A DNA stretch of 64,000 bases from Defluviitaleaceae bacterium (lineage in GTDB: Bacteria > Bacillota > Clostridia > Lachnospirales > WQUN01), in assembly GCA_009780585.1 (NCBI GenBank), contig WQZS01000010.1, forward strand, positions 1 through 64,000. The letters run 5' to 3'. Both the position numbers and the translations under genes were made by a program. Shown here piece after piece: positions 45,627 to 54,502 of the stretch (its first letter is position 1; the number at the start of each line of letters is the position of its first letter). A model generated the notes under the pieces. It searched no databases. It saw only the letters and a program-made list of their open reading frames with translations, and was not told the origin of the DNA.

Positions 45627-48614
45627 CTATTCCAAAGGGAATTCGAGCAGCCTGCGCGCGATTTCCGCGTTTATGTCGCGGTTAAAGCGGAGCAGTACGT
45701 CGCGCGGGTTTTCCCGCAGGTTGTATACACGGCGGAAGGCATTGTCAATATTACGCGCCACATAATAACCGCCGGGGATAACGGGAACCTCCCGCGTCCA
45801 GTTCCATTGGTATTCGATGACGCGCTGTTCCGCCATCGACCACGGCAGCATGGTGAACGCTTCCAGGTTGGCGGGGTTGTAACGCGCGGCGGGGCCCATC
45901 AGCATTTCCAACTCCATACCGAAGCGGGCCTGGGTTTCGGCGGAGGTCCACCATTTTACGAATTCCCAGGCGGCTTCCAAATCCTCGGTGCCTTGTAATA
46001 TGACCGTGCCTTCGCCCGTCACGCCCACGGTGCGGTCAATCGTACCGTCGGGGCGCAGGGTGCCGGGCATGGGCGCCATTTCCCACATACCGCGTATTTC
46101 GGGCGCGGCCACCATCAGCATGTTGTACATCCAAAAACCCTGGAAGCCCAAGGGCATCATGCCCGTACGGAAACGGTTATAAAAATCGAAGTACAGCGGC
46201 AAACCGTGGTGGGTATAGAATTCCGTCCATTGCACGAAGGCTTCGATGGAGGCTTCTTGGTCGAAGGTGGTCATGGTGGCGTCGGGGAGGAACACGTCCT
46301 GCCCGCGCTGGTACAAAAGGGTCACGAACATATTGCGGATACCCATCCCCGCGTTGGCCACCATAACGGCTTCGTTGAGCGTCGCGGCGCGCATGGCGTC
46401 GTAGGGCAGGCCGATTTGCATGTTCCGCCTGTGCAGGATGGGGATAATATTATAGAAATCGTCCCACGTTTGCGGCGGTTCGATGCCCAATTCCTCAAAG
46501 ATATCCGTACGGTAGAACATCATGTGGAACATCTGCGTTACGGGGATGGCGTACACCCCGCCGCGGAAGGTATAAGGCAGCATCGCGTCGTGGCGGAAGC
46601 GTTGGGTGACCTCGTCGAAGCCGGGCAGCACCGACAAATCCACCAACGCGTTCCGCAGGGCCAGTTCCAAGGGGCGGTTCCGTTCGGTGTTGAGGAGTAC
46701 GTCCGGCGCGTTGCCGGAAACGATGGCGGCAATCGGGTCGGTTTGCACGAGTTGCAGGCTCACTTCGATGCCTGTGTGCGGCGTGAAGGTATCCGACGCC
46801 ATCATATGCACGATTTGGGCTTGGTCGCGCCCGCCGTACGCCCATACGGTAATGGAGCGCGCGCCTTCGTCGGCTTGGTCCACCACGGAGAAGTCCGTAA
46901 AGAACGACGCGATAAACATGCGGATTTGGTGCCACAACGCCCGCCAAAAACCTTCGGTGGCGCGGGGGATTGAAGCGTCGCCGCAATGTATATAGAACTT
47001 ATCAAATTCCAAGGGTTGGGAACGCAGGACGAGCATAAACGTGGCAAGGGCGGAAATGGCACCTTCCAAGTCGTTAAGCCTGCGGGGGATACTGTCGGGG
47101 TCGTGGATGCTCATTTCCAGCGTTGTGGCGAGGCGTTCCATGAGGGCGGTTTCGCCGCCCGTGTCGCCGCCGTCTGCGATAATCCGCGCAACCTCGTCAC
47201 GCAAGGCTTCTGCCGCGCGTTCGAAGTTGGGCATGAGGGAAGGGATTTGCTGGTCGAGCCTGTATTCTTGCAGCATATCGGGGTTGGGGCCCGTGATGGC
47301 GAGGATGCGGCGGTAATCGGCGTTTAGTTGGAAGAGGATTTCGCGGATGGCTGACATGGTACGCGCCGCCGTACCCATGATGACTTCCATGCCGATGATG
47401 TTTTCGCCCGCGTTCAGCGCGAACAGGAAGGCGCCGTTTTCATCCCCCGGGGAAAAGTTAACCCAGGAATGGTTATAAGGAACCACGATGTGCGCGGCTT
47501 CGGCGAAGGGGATTTCGCCGTTGACGCGGAGCGCGCGGCGGGAGGGCAAGCCCAGATTCATGTTTTGCCGTGTGCGGAAGGTTAAGTGGTACAAGCCGTC
47601 CTCCGGCACGTTCACGCGCCATTGGATGTATTGCCCCGGAAATTGCCAATTCGCCCCGCCGATGGTGTTTAGGCGGATGTTGGCGTGATGGTAGGGGGTG
47701 GTGAGGGCGCTGGAACGGTCGAAGGTGGGGAAAAGCGTGGCGTCGGATTTGTACAGGGTTTCCTCCGCTTCGTATACGATGAAGGTACCCGGGACCTCCC
47801 GCAGGTGGGCGTGTGCCGCGCGGAACTCCGCGTACGCGGGCAGCGGCGGAGCGTTGAAAACGGTGATTTCCGATATAACGATTTCCCCGCGCAACGCGCG
47901 GAATGAAATAACGTTTTCCCCTTCTTCGAGGAAGAATTGGTATGCCCCGTCCGTCATGCCTTCCTTGTCGGTCAAGAGCTGGGATTTCCACATATGCACA
48001 GGTACTTGGGAAGGGCGCAAATCGTTGCCGCGCCTATCTTGGGTGATGGCGTTCGCGTCGCGCCAGCGGTGGCGCAGGAGCAAATGCCCCGCTTCGTCGA
48101 AGGGGCGTTCGCCGTTGATCAATAATTCAAATTCAAAATCCCGCCCCAAGGGGTCGAGCATCCAATAATCGATCTTGATATGATACAAGCCCGTTTGTGG
48201 TACGCGGATGTTCCAGGACGCTTCGCCTTCCTGCCCGAGCCAATGCAGGGTGTTGGTCCTTCCTTCAAAATTAAAGGAAGGCGTCATCCGCGCCGTCAGC
48301 GCGTCTTCGCCCTCGAATACTTCCGCGTCGCCGCCCGCGATTGAAAACGAGCGGAGGGGCGCGGGTTGGTCATCGTGTTCTTCCCGGTAGCGTATGTATG
48401 ATGTTTCGCTGAAGGTGACGAAGGAGTCCGTAATTTGGTCCGTGGGGGTGATGAGGAAGACCGTGTCTTCGGGCTCCTCCGGTAAAGAATAACCGAAACG
48501 CTCCCACAAATGCGGGGGCATACCCGGCGGGGGTGCCTCGGCGAACGCGGATACGGGAACGGTGAGCATTACGAAAGCCAGCAGGACACATACGAATCGC
48601 CGCGCCTTCGGCAT
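45627..48614 (-). CDS. Very long ABC binding protein with N-terminal carbohydrate-binding modules
   Basis: 995 residues. Sec signal ending VPVSAFAEA. Two jelly-roll, CBM6/35-like modules follow (residues ~45-260 with WNIRVPQTGLYHIKIDYW, and ~270-430 with QWRVNVPEDGLYHLTFRTR), then a helical spacer, then a family 1 solute-binding domain (about 580-990; NAPDVLLNTERNR, MLPYTFRGGVYAIPVTQMFH, EGTVILQGTEDLEAAWEFVK). No lipobox cysteine, so attachment must be through the modules or a partner. First gene of the operon; ATG 48614 follows GGGGAGGG. Confidence 0.85.
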   Translation of the reverse strand: MPKARRFVCVLLAFVMLTVPVSAFAEAPPPGMPPHLWERFGYSLPEEPEDTVFLITPTDQITDSFVTFSETSYIRYREEHDDQPAPLRSFSIAGGDAEVFEGEDALTARMTPSFNFEGRTNTLHWLGQEGEASWNIRVPQTGLYHIKIDYWMLDPLGRDFEFELLINGERPFDEAGHLLLRHRWRDANAITQDRRGNDLRPSQVPVHMWKSQLLTDKEGMTDGAYQFFLEEGENVISFRALRGEIVISEITVFNAPPLPAYAEFRAAHAHLREVPGTFIVYEAEETLYKSDATLFPTFDRSSALTTPYHHANIRLNTIGGANWQFPGQYIQWRVNVPEDGLYHLTFRTRQNMNLGLPSRRALRVNGEIPFAEAAHIVVPYNHSWVNFSPGDENGAFLFALNAGENIIGMEVIMGTAARTMSAIREILFQLNADYRRILAITGPNPDMLQEYRLDQQIPSLMPNFERAAEALRDEVARIIADGGDTGGETALMERLATTLEMSIHDPDSIPRRLNDLEGAISALATFMLVLRSQPLEFDKFYIHCGDASIPRATEGFWRALWHQIRMFIASFFTDFSVVDQADEGARSITVWAYGGRDQAQIVHMMASDTFTPHTGIEVSLQLVQTDPIAAIVSGNAPDVLLNTERNRPLELALRNALVDLSVLPGFDEVTQRFRHDAMLPYTFRGGVYAIPVTQMFHMMFYRTDIFEELGIEPPQTWDDFYNIIPILHRRNMQIGLPYDAMRAATLNEAVMVANAGMGIRNMFVTLLYQRGQDVFLPDATMTTFDQEASIEAFVQWTEFYTHHGLPLYFDFYNRFRTGMMPLGFQGFWMYNMLMVAAPEIRGMWEMAPMPGTLRPDGTIDRTVGVTGEGTVILQGTEDLEAAWEFVKWWTSAETQARFGMELEMLMGPAARYNPANLEAFTMLPWSMAEQRVIEYQWNWTREVPVIPGGYYVARNIDNAFRRVYNLRENPRDVLLRFNRDINAEIARRLLEFPLE

Positions 48615-48674
48615 ATTGACCAACCCTCCCCGCTAAAACCCGCATGTAAAATATGTAAAGTGCAAAACTATCCA

Positions 48675-48688
48675 TATGACATGGCATA
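48675..48688. promoter_or_regulatory. Possible operator in the operon leader
   Basis: TATGACATGGCATA is a near-perfect 14-base dyad (two mismatches) about 20 bases after the likely transcription start. A candidate site for the GntR repressor of the operon; inferred from symmetry and position only. Confidence 0.3.
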
Positions 48689-48709
48689 ACAACGGATGAC
48701 TATATGTGA

Positions 48710-48737
48710 AGTATAAATAAAAAAAGAGCCGTGTCAA
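48710..48737 (-). promoter_or_regulatory. Promoter of the amino-sugar operon
   Basis: Minus strand TTGACA (48737-48732), 16-base spacer, TATACT (48715-48710). The -35 overlaps the stop codon of the MFS gene upstream. Best promoter seen before the 21-kb operon. Confidence 0.75.
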
Positions 48738-49975
48738 GCACTTTTTTTATACAAATATTTTCTTAGCAACAAAAAATTAGTTACAAGGCTAAATATCCCG
48801 CATAATATAACCACGATGAAAAGCAGGGAAAAGCCCGCGCTTTCCAACACAGGGGCGAGCAATAAAAGCACGACAGAGGATAAAGCAAGGGAAACGATAT
48901 TCATCACGCCCGCGTATAACGGCAGCTTGCCCGCGGGTGTTACTTCTCCGATGAGTATTGACATGACCGAGCCGTACGCGCTGTTAGCAAAGCTGGAAAC
49001 CACCCATGCGACGAACAGGAATTCCAACGTGTTCACCGTAAGGGCAACCGCGCCCGCCAATACAAGGAGGCAAGCCGAAACGACGGAATTAATCCACGGG
49101 CCGTATTTGTCTATGATAAAACCGAAGGTAACATACCCGATGGCGTTGGCGACGACCGCCAAGCCCGCCAGCAGCGCGATATGGTATTCCGTCGCGTCGA
49201 ATACGCGGATGGCGTATACGGTATAAAAAACGCGCAGCGCATGACCCACGACCAAAAAGCTGCACATCAGCACCATCGCGCGGAAGGGCTTGTCGTCCTT
49301 GACCGAAGACGGGATGCCTTTTATGTATTCAAGGATGTTCATGGGTACGCGGGGCTCCTCGTCCTCATGCTCCCGCATCAGGAAAAAAACAGTTGCGTTC
49401 GCCAGCAGGAACACGCACCCTATCGAAAAAATAACGACGAAGTTATACGGGAACGCTATACGGTTGATAATCACGGGGATCAACGCCGCCGCGCCCACGC
49501 CCAACAGCGACCCGATGGCCAACCCCGAGCCGCGCAGGGTCCCCCGTTTATCCGGCGGCAGTAATTTAAGCAACAACGGCACGAAAAACACCGTATACGA
49601 ACCCACGAACAAATTAAAAATGCACCAAAAGACAAGGAACACCCATATCAGTAATTGGTGATTGCCCGTAAACAGCGGGATGTACAAGACAAAGCCGAAG
49701 AAGATGAAGCGTTGCAAGAAAAGGATTTTCGTGAAAGTCTTTTGCATCGACTTCACGCGGGAGGCGATTGAACCGAAGAGGGGCTGCGTTACAATCGTAC
49801 ACACCAGCGCCGTAGAAGCGGCTAAGGCGATTTGGAACGTCGTGGCGTTTAACTGTTCCAAAAAGAACGGTATCACCGTCGTGATGCAGATGAGCGTCAT
49901 CGTAGGCATAAACGTGATGCCGTCAATGAAGAAAAGGAGCAGGTTTCGCCTAACGTTCTTCGAGCCGCCGTACAT
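48734..49975 (-). CDS. MFS transporter
   Basis: 413 residues, 12 predicted helices in two halves joined by a charged loop (REHEDEEPRVPMNILEYIKG). Motif-A-like DKRGTLRGSGLAIG after helix 4 and DKYGPWINSVVS in the second half. Substrate unknown; position before the sugar operon suggests a sugar or sugar-product carrier. Divergent from the HAD gene. Confidence 0.85.
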   Translation of the reverse strand: MYGGSKNVRRNLLLFFIDGITFMPTMTLICITTVIPFFLEQLNATTFQIALAASTALVCTIVTQPLFGSIASRVKSMQKTFTKILFLQRFIFFGFVLYIPLFTGNHQLLIWVFLVFWCIFNLFVGSYTVFFVPLLLKLLPPDKRGTLRGSGLAIGSLLGVGAAALIPVIINRIAFPYNFVVIFSIGCVFLLANATVFFLMREHEDEEPRVPMNILEYIKGIPSSVKDDKPFRAMVLMCSFLVVGHALRVFYTVYAIRVFDATEYHIALLAGLAVVANAIGYVTFGFIIDKYGPWINSVVSACLLVLAGAVALTVNTLEFLFVAWVVSSFANSAYGSVMSILIGEVTPAGKLPLYAGVMNIVSLALSSVVLLLLAPVLESAGFSLLFIVVILCGIFSLVTNFLLLRKYLYKKSA

Positions 49976-50030
49976 ATGCAGTCCCCATTCCCCGACTTTG
50001 TTATGACAAGTTGTCCCCGTTTGTATTGCA

Positions 50031-50060
50031 TTGTATCAAGCAATGTTGACATTATAATGT
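50031..50060 (+). promoter_or_regulatory. Promoter of HAD gene with overlapping dyad
   Basis: TTGTAT (50031-50036), 16-base spacer, TATAAT (50053-50058). The -10 sits inside the perfect 12-base palindrome ACATTATAATGT (50049-50060), a likely repressor site. Confidence 0.65.
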
Positions 50061-50102
50061 ATTATTGTCAGAATGGATACGGGCAAATTAAGGAGGGAAG
50101 GC

Positions 50103-50726
50103 ATGGCGCTAAAGACCATCATCTTCGACATGGACGGCACTTTAACGGCGACGGCACGAGCCACGGGCCTGGCGGTCAACGCCTTGCAAGCGGAATACGG
50201 ATTCCAAACCGTCACCGACGCGCGCATACGCGACGCCATGGGCTTGGGGGGGCTGGAATTCCACGCGAAGCTCTTCCCCGGTGTGCCGTCGGAAGTGCTT
50301 GAAAAAATCGCAAACGACGTGGACGCGCTGGAAGAAACGAACATAACAAAAATCGGGCGGGATATCCTGTTCCCCGGGGTGCGCGCAATGCTTGACGCGC
50401 TCGCGGAGAAAGGGCATCCCCTTTTTATAGCCAGCACAGGCAGCGAACGGCATGTGAATAACACGTTAAAAGCCGCGGGCATCACGGATATGTTTACGGG
50501 CATCCATTGCGATGAGCCGCAAAAGGTCGGCATGGTCAAATGCATTATAAAAGGAAGGAACCCCGAAGGCTTCGCCATGGTGGGTGACATGTACAAGGAC
50601 GCGGAAGCTGCGAAAGGCAACGCCGTCCTTGCGCTGGGCGCGGGATGGGGTTATTTGGACGACAGCGAAAAGGATTTATTCGACGCGGTATTACGGAATC
50701 CGGAGGAAATATTTTTTTACCTGTAG
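50103..50726 (+). CDS. HAD superfamily phosphatase
   Basis: 207 residues. Motif I FDMDGTLTATA, motif II FIASTGSE, motif III lysine region CDEPQKVGM, motif IV VGDMYKDAEAAKGN. The cap and length resemble phosphoglycolate phosphatase-like enzymes; substrate not fixed. AAGGAGGGAAGGC stands before ATG 50103, so the frame upstream to 50073 is untranslated. The beta-helix gene follows after 9 bases. Confidence 0.88.
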   Translation: MALKTIIFDMDGTLTATARATGLAVNALQAEYGFQTVTDARIRDAMGLGGLEFHAKLFPGVPSEVLEKIANDVDALEETNITKIGRDILFPGVRAMLDALAEKGHPLFIASTGSERHVNNTLKAAGITDMFTGIHCDEPQKVGMVKCIIKGRNPEGFAMVGDMYKDAEAAKGNAVLALGAGWGYLDDSEKDLFDAVLRNPEEIFFYL

Positions 50727-50735
50727 GGGTGGCGT

Positions 50736-53660
50736 ATGATAAAGAAAAGAAACTTTGCAATTTATGTCTGTGTGGTAATCCTTTTATACGGGGTCGGCAT
50801 TTACTTTATGATGCGCCCGAATGAAAAACCCCCGGCGGACATACCCCCCGCGGAAACCCCCGAAAAACCAAACGGCGAACCTGTGCTTAATTTAAGCACA
50901 AGTCCCCCAACCCCCCCGCGTCCCCGCTCCGAAGTCGGCGATTATTACCTGTACGTTTGCACCACCGGTTCGGATACGAACGACGGCAGTAAGGAAAACC
51001 CTTTCGCCACGGTACAACGCGCCGTGTCCGTCGCAAACGCGAACCGAAACAAAGGCAACCAAACCGTTTACATACGCGAGGGCATTTATTTCCAGCAATT
51101 TATGATTTCGGGCAGTTACTGCGACGACACGGGGCGCGACCGCTTGGAAGGAGAGGAACCCGCGTTCCTCACCGTGCGCAACTACCCCGGCGAAACGGCG
51201 GTGCTGGACGGCTCGCTCAACGAGGCGGGTGAATTCGGGCAGCCTCAAATGATCATTATCAGGGATTCGGATTATGTGCGTATTTACGGCTTGGTGATAC
51301 AAAATAACGCGCCCGTAAATTTCGGTTTTTCCACCCCCGCCGCCGTGCTGGTGGAAACCTCAAACCCCAACGGGCGCAGCCAAGGCGTGGAAATCATTAA
51401 CAATACGATACTCGGCATGGACGGGGACACCTTCGGTTACCCCACCCCTTCCGCGCCGGGTGCCAACGGCTCCGCCATCCAAGTCTACGGACGCGCCCAC
51501 CGCGAGGAAAACGCCCTGCGTTACTTGTTAATCGAAGGCAACGAAGTCGCATATAACCGAGTGGGCTGGACGGAGAACATCGTGGTCGCGGGTAACGTGG
51601 CGGATTTTACCGTGCGCAATAATTACGTGCATAACAATAATAACATCGGGATCAACGTTATCGGCCTGTGGGGCTGGATTACGGGTACGGGTACCTCCGC
51701 CAACGCTCGCGCGGATTGGAACCGCGCACGCCGCGGTATCGTGGAGGGCAACGTCGTGATTAACAACATCGGCTACGGTAACCACGCCTACGAAGGCTGC
51801 GGCGGCGCGTCGGGTATTTACGTGGACGGCGCGATGGACATCACCATCCGTTACAATTTCGTTTCCGGCTCCAGTTGCGGGATATCCGTAGGGACGGAGC
51901 CCTCCCACGCACGCTGGGACGGCCCCGAACCCGTGATGGCGGAAAATATCCGTATTTATCATAATATTATCGCCAACAACCGCCAAGGCGCGTTGCTGTT
52001 GGGCGGGACTTTCGGCGCACGCGACTTGGATGTGCGTAATAACACTTTAATCGGGCGCGACATGGTGCGTGGTGCTTCGGGCGCGGTCAACGGCGTCGTT
52101 AATATTAATAATAATTCATCGGCGCGTGTGACCAACCGCGCTTTTTATTTCACAGACAATATCCTTGTCAGTTTCATCGATGCGGGCGTTCGGGTAGCCG
52201 ACCCGAACAATACCATCCGGTACCTCGTTTCCGGTTGGAATGACAACGACGCGGGCGTGACGCGCGCGGCATATCTTACCTTTGAGGGGAATGTCATCTA
52301 CGGGCGGCCCATGTTCGGCACAGCGGTCGAATCCGCGCTGCCGCATACGAATCTGTTGGGCGGCAATATCCGCGCGGACGCTTCACCCTTAGCGGGCATG
52401 AATTTTTCACAGGGGATTGATATCGGCGACTTTACCCGTACGGCGTACGCAAACGGCGCGGGCGCGGACATCGAGCGTATAAAGGAAGCGATGGAATCCG
52501 CCCGCCTTCCCCTGTTCGATATCGCTATGGCGGACTACCGCGCTTTTGTGCAGGTACTCCCCGCCGCCAACGAAATCATGCGGCACTTGAGCCGACCCGA
52601 TGTACGCGGCAGTTTATCGAATCCCCTTTCCCTCGCGCAAGTGGAGCGTAACGTCGCGCGTTATTTTGAAGACCAAGTACGCATGATGCCCGTAACGGAC
52701 GCCGTACCCGCCGAATCCCCCCAGCGCCATCATTTAACGGCGGGTATCCTCAACCACGCGTACGGCTACGAGGTACACGCGGCTTCGGGTTACGGCGGGC
52801 GTTTGAGCGTACAACAGGGCTTCCATTCCGACAACGCTTACCGCGGCATCATTTCCTTCGGCTACGGCAATGAGGGGGATATCGACTTTACGCGGATCGC
52901 CGCCATGGGGGTGGGTTCGCCGTGGACGATGGGGAGCGTGCGCGGCACACCCCATCCCGAATCCCGCCACCCCGGCGTGCGCTTTTTCGTACGCATCCCT
53001 TACTTTAACCCCGTGTCGGGCCGTACGAGTTATATCGTGCGAAACTTCCACACGCCCCATTGGTGGCGCACCCTGCCCGAAGCCGCGGCTATCCTCGCCA
53101 TCACGCAGGAGGACATCATCAACGCGATGCGCGACAACCCCGCCCGCCGATTCGTTTGCGCCGATACGGGCTGTGATACGCAAAACGGTTCGCAGAATCA
53201 TCCATGGCGCACCGTCGGCCACGCCGTAACGTTATTGTGGCATGGAGATACGCTGTACCTGCGCGGTACGTTTAACGAAGACGTAACCATCCCCGTAAGC
53301 GCGAGCGGAAATTTAAACAACCCCACGACCCTAACCCCTTGGGCGGGCCACGCGGCCGCGATAAACGGTGATATCCATATGAACGGAGCGGATAATATCA
53401 CGATACGCAACATCGATATGCAAGGCAGGACGGTTTTTATCGGCAATACCGATTCCGCCGCAATGGCCGAACGGAGCGGCTTGCGTAATTTCCAAAGCAA
53501 TTGGTGGGATTTGCGTTGCTTGGGGAGGGATGAAAGGGACGACACGCCTGTTTACGGCTTGGGGATGTTGCGTAATATAACGGTTTTAAATACGAACGCG
53601 GCGGTTATTATCGTGGATGAAAACCCTTTCGCCCCGATATTGGGGTTGCGGGTGGAATAA
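50736..53660 (+). CDS. Large membrane-anchored beta-helix protein
   Basis: 974 residues. N-terminal signal-anchor helix (residues 7-26), proline linker, then DUF1565-type opening CTTGSDTNDGSKENPFATVQ. A long right-handed beta-helix follows (EIINNTILGMDG, VRNNYVHNNNNIGINVIGLW, IRYNFVSGSSCGISVG, IRIYHNIIANNRQG). A middle insert comes next, and a second helix start near 805 (CADTGCDTQNGSQNHPWRTV). The duplicated opening suggests two fused beta-helix domains. Probably a polysaccharide lyase or hydrolase outside the membrane. Confidence 0.8.
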   Translation: MIKKRNFAIYVCVVILLYGVGIYFMMRPNEKPPADIPPAETPEKPNGEPVLNLSTSPPTPPRPRSEVGDYYLYVCTTGSDTNDGSKENPFATVQRAVSVANANRNKGNQTVYIREGIYFQQFMISGSYCDDTGRDRLEGEEPAFLTVRNYPGETAVLDGSLNEAGEFGQPQMIIIRDSDYVRIYGLVIQNNAPVNFGFSTPAAVLVETSNPNGRSQGVEIINNTILGMDGDTFGYPTPSAPGANGSAIQVYGRAHREENALRYLLIEGNEVAYNRVGWTENIVVAGNVADFTVRNNYVHNNNNIGINVIGLWGWITGTGTSANARADWNRARRGIVEGNVVINNIGYGNHAYEGCGGASGIYVDGAMDITIRYNFVSGSSCGISVGTEPSHARWDGPEPVMAENIRIYHNIIANNRQGALLLGGTFGARDLDVRNNTLIGRDMVRGASGAVNGVVNINNNSSARVTNRAFYFTDNILVSFIDAGVRVADPNNTIRYLVSGWNDNDAGVTRAAYLTFEGNVIYGRPMFGTAVESALPHTNLLGGNIRADASPLAGMNFSQGIDIGDFTRTAYANGAGADIERIKEAMESARLPLFDIAMADYRAFVQVLPAANEIMRHLSRPDVRGSLSNPLSLAQVERNVARYFEDQVRMMPVTDAVPAESPQRHHLTAGILNHAYGYEVHAASGYGGRLSVQQGFHSDNAYRGIISFGYGNEGDIDFTRIAAMGVGSPWTMGSVRGTPHPESRHPGVRFFVRIPYFNPVSGRTSYIVRNFHTPHWWRTLPEAAAILAITQEDIINAMRDNPARRFVCADTGCDTQNGSQNHPWRTVGHAVTLLWHGDTLYLRGTFNEDVTIPVSASGNLNNPTTLTPWAGHAAAINGDIHMNGADNITIRNIDMQGRTVFIGNTDSAAMAERSGLRNFQSNWWDLRCLGRDERDDTPVYGLGMLRNITVLNTNAAVIIVDENPFAPILGLRVE
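50882..50900. repeat. Short perfect palindrome inside beta-helix gene
   Basis: TGTGCTTAA-T-TTAAGCACA, 9-base arms, in the low-complexity linker of the beta-helix protein. Grouped with the short palindromes at 9231 and 57355. Confidence 0.4.
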
Positions 53661-53680
53661 GCCATCGCGTGAGATAATCC

Positions 53681-53989
53681 ATGGTGCGAGCAAGATTATC
53701 CATTCCCAATATCTTCGGCATATTCGTGTGTATCCTGCTGGCGGTCGTTATCGTGCTTTGCTTCGTAGGAAATAAAGCCAAGCCGATGGCGGGCTTTAAG
53801 TTCGCTTTCGTCGGTGTCGGCGGGCTTGCTTTACTGGTGATGATCGTCAACTTCGTTATTTTCGCCGGCGGCGACTACAGGTTGCTTGCGCAAATGGGAA
53901 GCGGAGGCTTGCGGATCGGTATCTTTATCACGATGCTGATGTGCGCGGTTATCGCAGCGATACCCTTCATCAAGCCGTTAGAGAAGTAA
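53681..53989 (+). CDS. Small hypothetical membrane protein
   Basis: 102 residues with three hydrophobic segments (about 11-30, 40-63, 78-95). No motif recognised. Follows the beta-helix gene by 20 bases and is followed by a strong terminator, so it closes the HAD-beta-helix operon. Ribosome site before ATG 53681 is poor. Confidence 0.6.
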   Translation: MVRARLSIPNIFGIFVCILLAVVIVLCFVGNKAKPMAGFKFAFVGVGGLALLVMIVNFVIFAGGDYRLLAQMGSGGLRIGIFITMLMCAVIAAIPFIKPLEK

Positions 53990-54002
53990 GTAATTTTCCA
54001 TG

Positions 54003-54050
54003 CACGCAAGGTAGCTTTATTAAACATAAACTACCTTGCGTGTGTTTTAT
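54003..54050 (+). terminator. Strong terminator of HAD/beta-helix operon
   Basis: CACGCAAGGTAG (54003-54014) pairs perfectly with CTACCTTGCGTG (54031-54042), then TGTTTTAT. Confidence 0.85.
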
Positions 54051-54132
54051 TAGAAAAACATATTTTCACTAATCCATATAAAGATTTAAAGCGGTTTACA
54101 ATGGTGTATATTTATGTATAATAACGTTTATA

Positions 54133-54163
54133 TTAAAAAGCAGGGATGGATTAACCATCCCCG
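54133..54163 (-). terminator. Terminator of small toxin-like gene
   Basis: Minus strand GGGATGG (54161-54155), short loop, CCATCCC (54149-54143), then TGCTTTTTAATA. Confidence 0.75.
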
Positions 54164-54181
54164 CCGTTGGACAAAGGGCGC

Positions 54182-54295
54182 TTATCCGGGAAGATTGCGG
54201 CCCTTTTGTCTTTTCTTGCGTCGTATCAACCGTTCAACCAACGTTGCCGCCAGCGAACCGATGACATTCAACAAGAATGAGACAAGGAACTGCAC
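54182..54295 (-). CDS. Small type I toxin-like peptide
   Basis: 37 residues from GTG 54295: MQFLVSFLLNVIGSLAATLV, then ERLIRRKKRQKGRNLPG. One hydrophobic helix and a strongly basic tail, the layout of Fst/Ldr-like membrane toxins. GAGGAGGTGATGAAAG places the ribosome site at right distance for the GTG; the ATG inside it is too close and its frame ends after 22 codons. Own terminator at 54133-54163. Structured repeat E2 lies 200 bases upstream. An antisense antitoxin RNA is expected but not identified. Confidence 0.65.
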   Translation of the reverse strand: MQFLVSFLLNVIGSLAATLVERLIRRKKRQKGRNLPG

Positions 54296-54502
54296 CTTTC
54301 ATCACCTCCTCATGCAAATATACAGCAACCGCCGACGGCAGTTAGCTTGCGAGTGTCAAAATGACCACTCCTGTATAGCTGCATGATTCGGTACCGCTCA
54401 ATTAACCCGATGTCCAATAAAAATATATCACGAAGCACTTTTTAGTTCAACATGTTTTTACATAAAACGACAACTACTTTGTGTTAATCAATCGTAAATA
54501 AC

